In this document: positions 1 through 7,900 of the stretch, piece by piece | How the letters are laid out: every line of letters starts with the position of its first letter | Position numbering within the stretch: the first letter of the stretch is position 1 | The notes under the pieces: model-generated | The model's input: the letters and a program-made list of their open reading frames with translations, nothing else | What the model was told of the DNA's origin: nothing | Databases searched by the model: none | Origin: an uncultured Bryobacteraceae bacterium | Lineage (GTDB): Bacteria; Acidobacteriota; Terriglobia; Bryobacterales; Bryobacteraceae | Assembly (NCBI GenBank): GCA_938003835.1 | Contig: CALKXJ010000002.1 | Coordinates: 248,001 to 312,000, forward strand | DNA: 64,000 bases | Direction: 5' to 3' | Translations under genes and position numbers: made by a program

Positions 1-831
1 GCGCAGCCGCTCCGGATGCTCGACGAAATCGAAACCGAAGCGACCCTTGACGCAGAGGAATTCACCGTTCAGCCCCGAGCGATCCCGGTTGTTGGCGCGA
101 ATGATGGCGTCGTTGCGCACGCCGAGCGTGGTCTTGCAACCGTTGGAGCAGTGGGCGCAGATGGTGCCCACATGCTGCATCTCCCAGGGGCGGGTCTTGT
201 AACGGTAGCGGCCGCTGGTGAGCGCCCCCACCGGGCAGATGTCGATGCACATGCCGCACTCGTCACATTCCAGGTGATCGCCCCGGTTCGGCCCGATCTC
301 GGTATAGACGCCCCGGTGTACCACACCGAGCGCCTTGACGCCGAGACCTTCATCGCAGATGCGGACGCAGCGGTAGCAGAGGATGCAGCGCGGCGCGTCG
401 AAGTAGACGAGCGGGGAGAACTGCTTCTCCTCGGTGTGAACCTTCTGCTCGAGGAAGCGGCTCTCGCCGGCCCCGTAGCGGAAGACCATGTCCTGGAGCT
501 CGCACTCGCCGCCCTTGTCGCAGACGGGGCAGTCCAGCGGGTGGTTGGTGAGCAGGAACTCGAGCATCGCCTTGCGGGCCTCGACCACCGCAGGCGTCTC
601 GGTGTGCACCACCATGCCCGGCTGCGCGACGAGCGTGCAGGCGGTCAGGAGCTTCGGCGCCTTCTTCACCTCCACCAGGCACATGCGGCAGGCCGCCTGG
701 AGCGCAAGGCCGTCGTAATAACAGAAGGCGGGGATCTCAATGCCGGCGGCCTTGGCGGCGTTGATCACCAGCGTGCCCGCCGGCACCTCGACCTGCTTGC
801 CGTCAATCGTAAGCTTTACCAGTTCCTCCAT
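1..831 (-). CDS. nuoG: NADH-quinone oxidoreductase subunit G (partial, N-terminal 277 residues)
   Basis: Iron-sulfur subunit of the peripheral arm of respiratory complex I, passing electrons from the FMN subunit towards quinone. Only the N-terminal 277 residues are visible; the gene runs off the left edge. Cysteine sets seen in order: C37/C48/C51/C65 ([2Fe-2S]); H97/C101/C104/C110 (His-ligated N5 type); C149/C152/C155/C159 and C189/C192/C195/C199 (two ferredoxin-like [4Fe-4S]); and C225/C228/C232/C260, which fits the additional N7 cluster known from some bacteria. The ATG overlaps the nuoF stop as TGATG, so translation is probably coupled. The rest of the molybdopterin-oxidoreductase-like part, and any nuoH onward, lie outside the window. 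Confidence 0.95.
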   Translation of the reverse strand, partial: MEELVKLTIDGKQVEVPAGTLVINAAKAAGIEIPAFCYYDGLALQAACRMCLVEVKKAPKLLTACTLVAQPGMVVHTETPAVVEARKAMLEFLLTNHPLDCPVCDKGGECELQDMVFRYGAGESRFLEQKVHTEEKQFSPLVYFDAPRCILCYRCVRICDEGLGVKALGVVHRGVYTEIGPNRGDHLECDECGMCIDICPVGALTSGRYRYKTRPWEMQHVGTICAHCSNGCKTTLGVRNDAIIRANNRDRSGLNGEFLCVKGRFGFDFVEHPERLR

Positions 832-2132
832 CACACCACCACCAGCGGGGTCTCGACGGCGACCTTCTTGGGCAGCCGCGCCTCGAACTCCTCGCGGAAC
901 TTCTGGACGTAGGAGATGGTCGGCATGGCCGCAGCGTCGCCCAGCGGGCAGAAGGTCCGCCCCAGCATGTTGCGGGAGATTTCGGCGACCAGGTCGATGT
1001 CGGAGGGCTGGCCGCGCCCGGCATCCAGCCGTTCGAGGATCTTGCGCAGCCAGATGGTGCCCTCGCGGCAGGGGACGCACCAGCCGCAGCTTTCGTGCTG
1101 GTAAAAGCGCATGACGCGCACGGCGACCTTCACCATGTCGGTGGTCTCGTCCATGACGATGACGCCGCCCGAGCCGAGCATGCTGCCCGCCTTGGCCACC
1201 GAGTCGAAATCCATGGCCACGTCGCACTCCTCGGCTTTGAGTATGGGGCAGGAGGTGCCGCCGGGAATCACCGCCTTGAGCTTGCGGCCGCCGCGGATGC
1301 CGCCGCCGACCTCCTCGATCATGCGCAGCAGGTTGAAGCCCATCGGCAGCTCGTAAACCCCGGGGCGGTTGACGTGCCCGGAGAGAGCAAACAGGCGCGT
1401 GCCGCCGTTGCGGGGCGTGCCAAGGGCGGCGAAGGCGGCGCCCCCGTCGCGCAGGATGGCCGGGACGGCGCAGAAGGTTTCCACGTTGTTGAGCACCGTC
1501 GGGCACCCGAAAGCGCCGGAGACGGCCGGGAAGGGCGGCCGGATGCGCGGCTGGCCCCGCTTGCCCTCGAGCGATTCGAGCAGCGCCGACTCCTCACCGC
1601 ACTCATAGGAGCCCGCGCCCGTGTGCGTGTAGACGTCGAAGTTCATGCCCGTGCCGAGGATGTTCCGGCCCAGATAGCCGCGCGCGTAGGCCTCCTCGAT
1701 GGCCCGGTCCAGGATCTCGATGATGTAGCGGTACTCGCCGCGGATATAGATGTAGCCGGTCTCGGCACCCACCGCGCGGGCAGCGATCAGCATGCCCTCG
1801 AGCAACTGGTGCGGGTCGTTTTCCATGAGCACCCGGTCCTTGCAGGTGCCCGGCTCGCCCTCGTCGGCGTTCACCACCACGTACTTGGGCTTGGGCGACT
1901 CGCGCGGCACGAAGCTCCACTTCAGGCCCGCCGGAAATCCGGCGCCGCCGCGACCGCGGAGGTTGGAAATCTTCACCTCCTCGATGATGCGTTCCGGCGG
2001 CATTTCGAGCGCCTTGCGGAAGCCCACGTAGCCGTCGGTGGCCAGGTACGTATCGATCGACTGCGAGTTGGGCAGCCCGAAGCGCCGGGTTAGGACCCGA
2101 ACCTCGAGCGGATGCGGTTCGTTATAAAGCAT
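831..2132 (-). CDS. nuoF: NADH-quinone oxidoreductase subunit F (FMN/NADH binding)
   Basis: Subunit that oxidises NADH on FMN and feeds complex I. The 433-residue product carries the Gly-rich FMN/NADH motif GRGGAGFPAG at 60-69 and the N3 [4Fe-4S] ligands C349, C352, C355 (in ESCGWCVPC) and C395. An open frame extends 40 codons upstream into nuoE, but the ATG at 2132 gives the normal family N-terminus and lies 5 bases after the nuoE stop. It overlaps nuoG by one base pattern TGATG. Length and motifs are typical, with nothing missing. Confidence 0.96.
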   Translation of the reverse strand: MLYNEPHPLEVRVLTRRFGLPNSQSIDTYLATDGYVGFRKALEMPPERIIEEVKISNLRGRGGAGFPAGLKWSFVPRESPKPKYVVVNADEGEPGTCKDRVLMENDPHQLLEGMLIAARAVGAETGYIYIRGEYRYIIEILDRAIEEAYARGYLGRNILGTGMNFDVYTHTGAGSYECGEESALLESLEGKRGQPRIRPPFPAVSGAFGCPTVLNNVETFCAVPAILRDGGAAFAALGTPRNGGTRLFALSGHVNRPGVYELPMGFNLLRMIEEVGGGIRGGRKLKAVIPGGTSCPILKAEECDVAMDFDSVAKAGSMLGSGGVIVMDETTDMVKVAVRVMRFYQHESCGWCVPCREGTIWLRKILERLDAGRGQPSDIDLVAEISRNMLGRTFCPLGDAAAMPTISYVQKFREEFEARLPKKVAVETPLVVV

Positions 2133-2137
2133 CGCCG

Positions 2138-2620
2138 TCAGGAGACCTTTCGCAAATCTTCGATCAGCCGGTCGAGCCTCTCGCGCGTCACCCAGTGGTG
2201 GTAGTCGTAGTTGACCTGGAGCGCGGGCGCCCAAGAGCAGGCGCCGATACACTCGACCTCCTCGAGCGAGAACAGCCCGTCCGGCGTGACGCCGTGATTG
2301 TCAATGCCCAGCTTCTCCTTGAGGTACTCGAACAGTTCGGCGCCGCCGAGCAGCATGCAACTGATGTTGGTGCAGACCTGGAAGTGGTACCTGCCGCGAG
2401 GCTCCTTGTGGAGCATCGAGTAGTAGCTGACCACCTCTTCGATCTCGAGCGGGCTCACCTTGAGCCGGCGCGAGATCTCCTGGACCACCTCGGGTGTGAT
2501 GGCGCCCACTTCGTCCTGCGCAAACAGCAGCATCGGAATGAGCGCGGCCCGCTCGCGGCCCGGCGGATAGTGCGTCACCAGCCGGGCGAATTTGGCTTCA
2601 AGTTCCGGGGAGAAGGTCAT
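2138..2620 (-). CDS. nuoE: NADH-quinone oxidoreductase subunit E (24 kDa)
   Basis: Thioredoxin-like subunit holding the off-pathway [2Fe-2S] cluster N1a of complex I, partner of NuoF. 160 residues from the ATG at 2620. With a TTG-initiated reading two residues longer, C85, C90, C126 and C130 are the four cluster ligands, in a C-x4-C ... C-x3-C arrangement (CTNISC and CIGAC). The ATG is preferred because it sits two bases after the nuoD stop, while the upstream TTG overlaps that stop. Full length for the family. Confidence 0.95.
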   Translation of the reverse strand: MTFSPELEAKFARLVTHYPPGRERAALIPMLLFAQDEVGAITPEVVQEISRRLKVSPLEIEEVVSYYSMLHKEPRGRYHFQVCTNISCMLLGGAELFEYLKEKLGIDNHGVTPDGLFSLEEVECIGACSWAPALQVNYDYHHWVTRERLDRLIEDLRKVS

Positions 2621-2622
2621 CG

Positions 2623-3825
2623 TCAACGGTCCACGTCGCCCAACACGAAATCGAGACTCCCCATCGCGGCGATGGTGTCGGCCAGCAGGCGGTTCTCGAT
2701 CATCATGGGGAGCGCCTGAAGGTTGGCGAAGCTCGGCGTGCGCATGAAGACGCGATAGGGCTTGGAAGTGCCGTCGCTCACGACGTAATAGCCGAGCTCG
2801 CCGCGCGGCGACTCCACTGCCTGGTAGACCTCGCCGGCCGGCACCTGGAAGCCCTCGGTGACGATCTTGAAGTGGTAGATGAGCGCCTCCATCTGCGTCT
2901 TCATCTTCTCGCGATCCGGCAACACCACCTTGGGGGCGTCGGCCTGATAGGGCCCCTCGGGCATTCCGGCAAGCGCCTGCTCGACGATGCGCGCGCTCTG
3001 GCGCATCTCCTCGAGCCGCACGAGATACCGGGCATAGACGTCGCCCTCGGTCCGGGTCGGCACGATGAAATCGAACTTCTCGTAGCTCGAGTAAGGCTCC
3101 GTCTTGCGGATATCCCAGGCTAGGCCGGAGGCGCGCAGCACCGGGCCGGTGACGCCCAGATCGATCAGGTCAGCCAGCGGCAGGCAGCCGATGCCCTGGG
3201 TCCGCCGGAGCCAGATCGGGTTGCGCGTCAGCAGATCCTCGTACTCCTGGACCTTGGCCGGAAAGCCGCGGATGAACTTCGCCACCGCGCGGTCCCAGCC
3301 CCGCGGCGGCTCGAGCGCCAGCCCGCCGATGCGGATGTAGCTGGTCATCATCCGCTGGCCGGAGAACATCTCGAAGATCCGCAGGATGTCCTCGCGCTCG
3401 CGGAAGCAGTAGAGGAAGACGCTCATGGCGCCGATGTCGAGCGCCTGGGTGCCCAACCACACCAGATGGCTGTTGATGCGCGTCAGCTCGGCCAGCAACA
3501 CCCGCATCCACTGAGCCTTCGGCGGGATCTCGAGACCGAGCAGCTTCTCGACCGCCAGCGCGTAGCAGAGATTGTTGGAGAGATTCGCCAGGTAGTCGAC
3601 CCGGTCGGTAAGCGTCACCGCCTGTTGCCAGGTCAGCGCCTCGCACTGCTTCTCGATGCCGGTGTGGAGGAAGCCGATGTCCGGCTCAGCCTTGCGGATG
3701 AATTCCCCTTCAATCTCCACCACCAGGCGCAGCACGCCGTGCGTGGAGGGGTGCTGGGGCCCCAGATTCAGCGTCAGCCGGCGCCCAGCGGCGGCGGCAG
3801 GTGCGTCGACGGCGGCGTCGTTCAT
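2623..3825 (-). CDS. nuoD: NADH-quinone oxidoreductase subunit D (49 kDa)
   Basis: Complex I subunit that forms the quinone-binding cavity together with NuoB. The product has 400 residues and begins with a short Ala-rich leader followed by the signature LGPQHPSTHGVLRL. The frame stays open 72 codons upstream inside nuoC, but the ATG at 3825 overlaps the nuoC stop as ATGA and gives the usual length, so I chose it. Separate nuoC and nuoD genes are present, not the fused nuoCD of some proteobacteria. Its obligate structural partner NuoB is not encoded in this operon segment. Confidence 0.96.
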   Translation of the reverse strand: MNDAAVDAPAAAAGRRLTLNLGPQHPSTHGVLRLVVEIEGEFIRKAEPDIGFLHTGIEKQCEALTWQQAVTLTDRVDYLANLSNNLCYALAVEKLLGLEIPPKAQWMRVLLAELTRINSHLVWLGTQALDIGAMSVFLYCFREREDILRIFEMFSGQRMMTSYIRIGGLALEPPRGWDRAVAKFIRGFPAKVQEYEDLLTRNPIWLRRTQGIGCLPLADLIDLGVTGPVLRASGLAWDIRKTEPYSSYEKFDFIVPTRTEGDVYARYLVRLEEMRQSARIVEQALAGMPEGPYQADAPKVVLPDREKMKTQMEALIYHFKIVTEGFQVPAGEVYQAVESPRGELGYYVVSDGTSKPYRVFMRTPSFANLQALPMMIENRLLADTIAAMGSLDFVLGDVDR

Positions 3826-4316
3826 GGCTCGTCCTTGTAGCTGTATTTGAAGCCGTGCACCGGATAGTCCTTGCGCAGCGGATGGCCCTCCCAGTCCTCG
3901 GGAAGCATGATGCGGCGCAGGTTGGGGTGGCCGCGGAAGCGGATCCCGAACAGATCGAAGACCTCCCGCTCGTACCAGTTGGCCGAGCGCCATAGCGCGG
4001 TAAGCGAGTCGAGCTCGGCATCCTGCTCCGCCACCCGACACTTCAGCCGCAGCCGCAATTGCCGGCTGATCGAGTGCAGCAGGTACACCACCTCAAAACG
4101 GGGATCAAGCGGGTACCAGTCTACCGCCGTGATGCCGGCCAAGCGCTCGAATTGCTGCCCGTTCTTCAGGAACCGGCAGACTTCAACGAGCGAGGCGGGC
4201 GCAAGGTAGACGATCATCTGGCCGCGGTCGGTGCGAAGCTCGAGGATGGCGTCCGGAAAACGGGCCTCGATCGCCTGCACAGCGGGCGAGGATTCAGCGA
4301 CTTGGGCGTTCATCAC
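3822..4316 (-). CDS. nuoC: NADH-quinone oxidoreductase subunit C (30 kDa)
   Basis: Hydrophilic complex I subunit that packs against NuoD. 164 residues; the family signature is visible near the C-terminus (YEREVFDLFGIRFRGHPNLR, followed by a PEDWEGHPLRKDYP-type motif). Two adjacent Met codons open the frame (4316 and 4313) and either may be used. It follows nuoA after only 6 bases, which leaves no room for nuoB, the gene that normally separates the two. Confidence 0.94.
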   Translation of the reverse strand: MMNAQVAESSPAVQAIEARFPDAILELRTDRGQMIVYLAPASLVEVCRFLKNGQQFERLAGITAVDWYPLDPRFEVVYLLHSISRQLRLRLKCRVAEQDAELDSLTALWRSANWYEREVFDLFGIRFRGHPNLRRIMLPEDWEGHPLRKDYPVHGFKYSYKDEP

Positions 4317-4322
4317 GGGCCT

Positions 4323-4718
4323 CTACGCCTGGCTGCCGGCGGGCTCTTCCCGAGACCAATCCAGCACCCCTTTCTTCCAGATGTAGTAAAAGCCCCAAAG
4401 GATCAAATCGATGAACAGGAACATCACCAGGAACCCGTACAGCCCGAGTTCGCCGTAGACGACCGCCCAGGGATAGAGGAACACCAGCTCGACGTCGAAC
4501 AGGATGAAGACCATCGCCACCAGGTAGAACTTGACGGAGAAGCGCTCCCGGGTGGAGCCGACGGGAACCATGCCGCTTTCATAGGGCATGTCCTTGGCCC
4601 GGGTGCGGACGCGCTTGCCCAGCAGCCAGGAGCCCACCACCATGCCCGCGGCGATGGCGATGGCGATAAGTACCTGAACCAGAATGGGAAAGTAGATCTC
4701 CGGGTAAGAGCTTGGCAT
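4323..4718 (-). CDS. nuoA: NADH-quinone oxidoreductase subunit A
   Basis: Small membrane subunit of complex I. 131 residues with three predicted transmembrane helices (about 8-34, 64-85, 91-112) and the conserved DVELVFLYPW motif containing the membrane acidic residue of the family. It is the first gene of the minus-strand operon A-C-D-E-F-G and has a strong promoter immediately upstream (4735-4764), giving a leader of only about 10 bases. Confidence 0.95.
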   Translation of the reverse strand: MPSSYPEIYFPILVQVLIAIAIAAGMVVGSWLLGKRVRTRAKDMPYESGMVPVGSTRERFSVKFYLVAMVFILFDVELVFLYPWAVVYGELGLYGFLVMFLFIDLILWGFYYIWKKGVLDWSREEPAGSQA

Positions 4719-4742
4719 GAGGACTCTTACCTCGACTATAAT
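4712..4742 (+). promoter_or_regulatory. Candidate promoter of thiS
   Basis: TTGGCA at 4712-4717 and a consensus TATAAT at 4737-4742, with a rather long 19-base spacer. It overlaps the divergent nuo promoter. The -10 box is convincing; the -35 assignment is tentative. Confidence 0.45.
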
Positions 4743-4764
4743 GAGGCCGCAAAGAGCGTGTCAA
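4735..4764 (-). promoter_or_regulatory. Promoter of the nuo operon
   Basis: On the minus strand a perfect TTGACA (4764-4759) is followed after 18 bases by TATAGT (4740-4735), a near-consensus sigma-70 type promoter ending about 16 bases before the nuoA ATG. The -10 box overlaps a plus-strand TATAAT for thiS, so the two promoters probably compete for RNA polymerase. Confidence 0.7.
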
Positions 4765-4769
4765 ACCGC

Positions 4770-4994
4770 ATGCCCGCCCCCGAGAACAAGCTGGTCGAGA
4801 TCACCGTCAACGGCGAGCGGCGAAGCGTGCCCGCGGGCCAGACGATTCTCGAGCTGCTCGCGAGCCTCGGCATTCCGCCCGAGCGAGTCGCCATCGAGTT
4901 CAATCGCGAGATTCTGCGGCGCGAACATTGGGGCTCGACCGCCCTCAACGGCGGCGAACAGCTTGAAATCGTTCACTTTGTTGGCGGCGGCTGA
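4770..4994 (+). CDS. thiS: Sulfur carrier protein ThiS
   Basis: Ubiquitin-like carrier that is thiocarboxylated on its C-terminal glycine and donates sulfur to the thiazole ring of thiamine. 74 residues: an ITVNGE start strand, PAGQTILELL, AIEFNREI, and a C-terminus VHFVGGG with the required terminal Gly-Gly. No thiG, thiF or other thiamine gene lies next to it, so it is a solitary copy here. Its last 22 bases overlap the 3' end of the convergent gene at 4973. No clear Shine-Dalgarno precedes the ATG. Confidence 0.9.
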   Translation: MPAPENKLVEITVNGERRSVPAGQTILELLASLGIPPERVAIEFNREILRREHWGSTALNGGEQLEIVHFVGGG

Positions 4995-7900
4995 CGCGGG
5001 TCCCAGTGGCGCACCTGGCGCGCGGCGCCGAAGCGCAGCCGTAGCATCGCATCCTCGATCTGGCCGAGCTTCCACCGCACCAGCTCCGGCGTGAACAGCC
5101 CGCCGCGAATGATCCCGCCGCCGTCGCTCGCGAAGCCCAGGCGCGAGTCGGCCTCGAGAAGCGGCAGCACCCCTTCGACGTTGGCACGCTCTCTCTCGAG
5201 GATTTCGAGCAGCCTCTCGGCGGGCGCGCCGCTGTCCCGCGCCTGGATCCACTCGATGAGATTCAGCGTCGTCTCGAGTGCCGCAACGATCGTGCGCGCG
5301 ATGCGATACTCGGCCGCGGCCGCCGGCGCCCGCTCGAGCAGCGTCGCACCCTCGGCGAAGCCGTCGCGCACCCGCCGCAGATATTTCGCCGTGATCTGGG
5401 GCCCCCAGGGCTTGGTCCATTCCAGATCGTTCTGCCAGCTCCGCCAGCGCCCGAACGTGGGCACCGAGGCGTCAAGGAAGAACGGGTTGCTCGGCCCTTT
5501 CTGAAGCGGACCGGGGACGCGCGCGACGTTGTCCGAATAAGGGAACTCGCGGATCGCCTCGGTGAACCGCCGCCAGGCCAGGAGGACATTTGGAACAGCC
5601 TCGGGACCGTACTCGATTTGGGCCAGTTCCTCGAGCGGCTCGGCGGGCTCGGGGTCCCACGACATGCGGTTGATCAGCCGCGCCGGGGGCGACGGCGTGT
5701 AGCCGTAGTGGCTCCAGTTGCCGAACCAGCCGGCGAGAGAAAACTCGCGCATCCTGCGGATGCGGGCCAGCCACTGCTCCATCGCCGGAATATACGGCAC
5801 GAAGATGAACTCCTGGCTGACGGCGTGTTCGGTCTTGGCGATGAAGTTGAGGCCGAGCTTCTGCGTGATGCGATACTGCTCGAGCCAGTGATCCGGCGGG
5901 CCGATGAGCGTCAGGTTGTAGTCGCCGGTAAAGTGCCGAATGCCGTCGCGCTCCACCAGCCCGCCTTTCGAGAAGTCGCACTGATGGATGATGTCCCTGG
6001 GAAGCAGGGCGAACAGCCGTTCGAGCCAGCGGGTGTCCTGGCCGTAGTTCCAGGCGATGAGGCGCTTGCCGGGCCCGCCCGCCCCTCGCATGGAGTCCCG
6101 GATCAGGACGAGCAGGTCGCGCGTGAGCTCTTCGCGCGGCTGCTGCCGGCAGCGCGGACAGCGGCTGTGGTTGTGCTCGTCGTTGGCACAGTGGAAGAAG
6201 CCCTCGCTGTCATAGATGACAACCAGGCCGGCCAGCTCCGGCGCGCGCTCGAAGATCCGCCGGACGGTCTCGGCGTAGAACTCCCGCGTGGCCCGCTGCG
6301 AGATGCACAGGGGATTGCCCCAGCCCTGCCCGCGCAGCTCGGGGTGGCGCGCATAGAACCACTCCGGCATGTGACGGTTATAGCCGGTGGCCAGATAGAC
6401 CCAGACGTCGATGCCGTAGCGGGCGGCGCGCCGGGCCAGAGCGCTCAGGCGTTCCAGCCGGAGCGGGGCGTCCGGATCATCGAGCTCGGGGAAGATCTTG
6501 GAGTCGGTCACTGCCTCCTCAACGTTCAACCACACCCAGATGCCGTTGAAGCCGTCGCGCGAGATGCGGCGCAACAGGCCGTCCGTGTAGACAAGCTCGC
6601 GCGAGCTTTCCGTGAGGCGGTCGCCGCCGGGGACCGGCGCGGTGGTGATGCGTATGGGGAAGCGCGGCCGGCGCTCGAGGATGCGCGGCGCCACCTCGGG
6701 CGAACGAGCCAGCAGCATCTGATCTTCGAGTTCGTAAACACCACGAAGCAGGCCTCGGGGCTCAGCGGCGGTGAGCCGGATTCTGGCCGGGCCGATCTCG
6801 AGGCGGAACGCCTCCCCGCCCGGGGCGCGGGGCGAAAGAGCAAGCTCGATCGGGCGGCCGCCCGAACCGATCGAGGCCCCCCAGGTCAACAGGAACTCGC
6901 GCAGATGCGCGACGGCTTGTTCGGCGACCGCGCTGGGCGAGCCGGAGAAGCGGACCTCGAAACGCCCCCTGGACGGCGCCGCCGACCTCGGAGGTTGGTA
7001 GGCTCCCATCATCCGTCCGAGGAACTCGAAGCGCTCCTCGCGGTCCGGCCGGGCGGCGCCGATGGGACGGAACGAGAGCGCGAACTCGGGCGCAAGCCTA
7101 GTCCCGCCGAGGGGTCGCGGCCCAAAGACAGTGAAGAAGTCGCGGGGTGCTAACCCTTTCTCCGCTTGGAGCTCGAACCATACGGTCGCGTCCGGCGCAA
7201 GCTCCTGCGGCGGCACCGGGGCCTCCACCCAGAGGTCAAAAAGAGGTTGGATGTCGCCGGCGGCGACGCGCGCCACGCCGAGTTCCTCACCACCCGGGCG
7301 GGTTCCATAGCGCACCACCAGGGCCCCGGGATCGCCCGTGCGCGCCAGCCGGAGGGACAGCCCGCGGAATGTGCCGCCCGCGCGCAAGCTCCCGCGGATC
7401 CGGTTCCCCGCGTGAGCGTCGAGCCGGTGTGTCACGTAAGGCAGCGTCTCCGGCGCCGGATCGGAGATGCCCGGCAACCACTGTAGGCTCGGCCACAAGC
7501 GGTATTCGTAGTTCCTTCCCGGTGGTTTTTCCGGACGCAGCCAGCGATCGAGGAATTCAAACGCGCCGATGCCGTGAATCTCGTGGCGCCCCTCGAAGCG
7601 ATCCCGAACGATGCGATCCTCGGCCTCCCAGGCCCGCGCAATCGCCGCCACCTCGCTCCAGGCGCGCTCGTGCCAGGGCGGAAAGGTGGTGCCGTCGCGC
7701 AGAGCGAACTCGACCATCACCGCGCGGGGGTAGAAGGCCGCCAGCAACTCGACGTGCGTGAAGCGGTTGAGCACGTCCCAGTTGAAGAAGTCCTCGTCCA
7801 CATGCAGCAGATAGCTGGTGCGCTCGATCTCGTTGGTGATCTTGCGGCGCCAGTCGTTGAAGTGCCCGGAGACAACCGTCGCGCGAAAGCGCGGCTCGAG

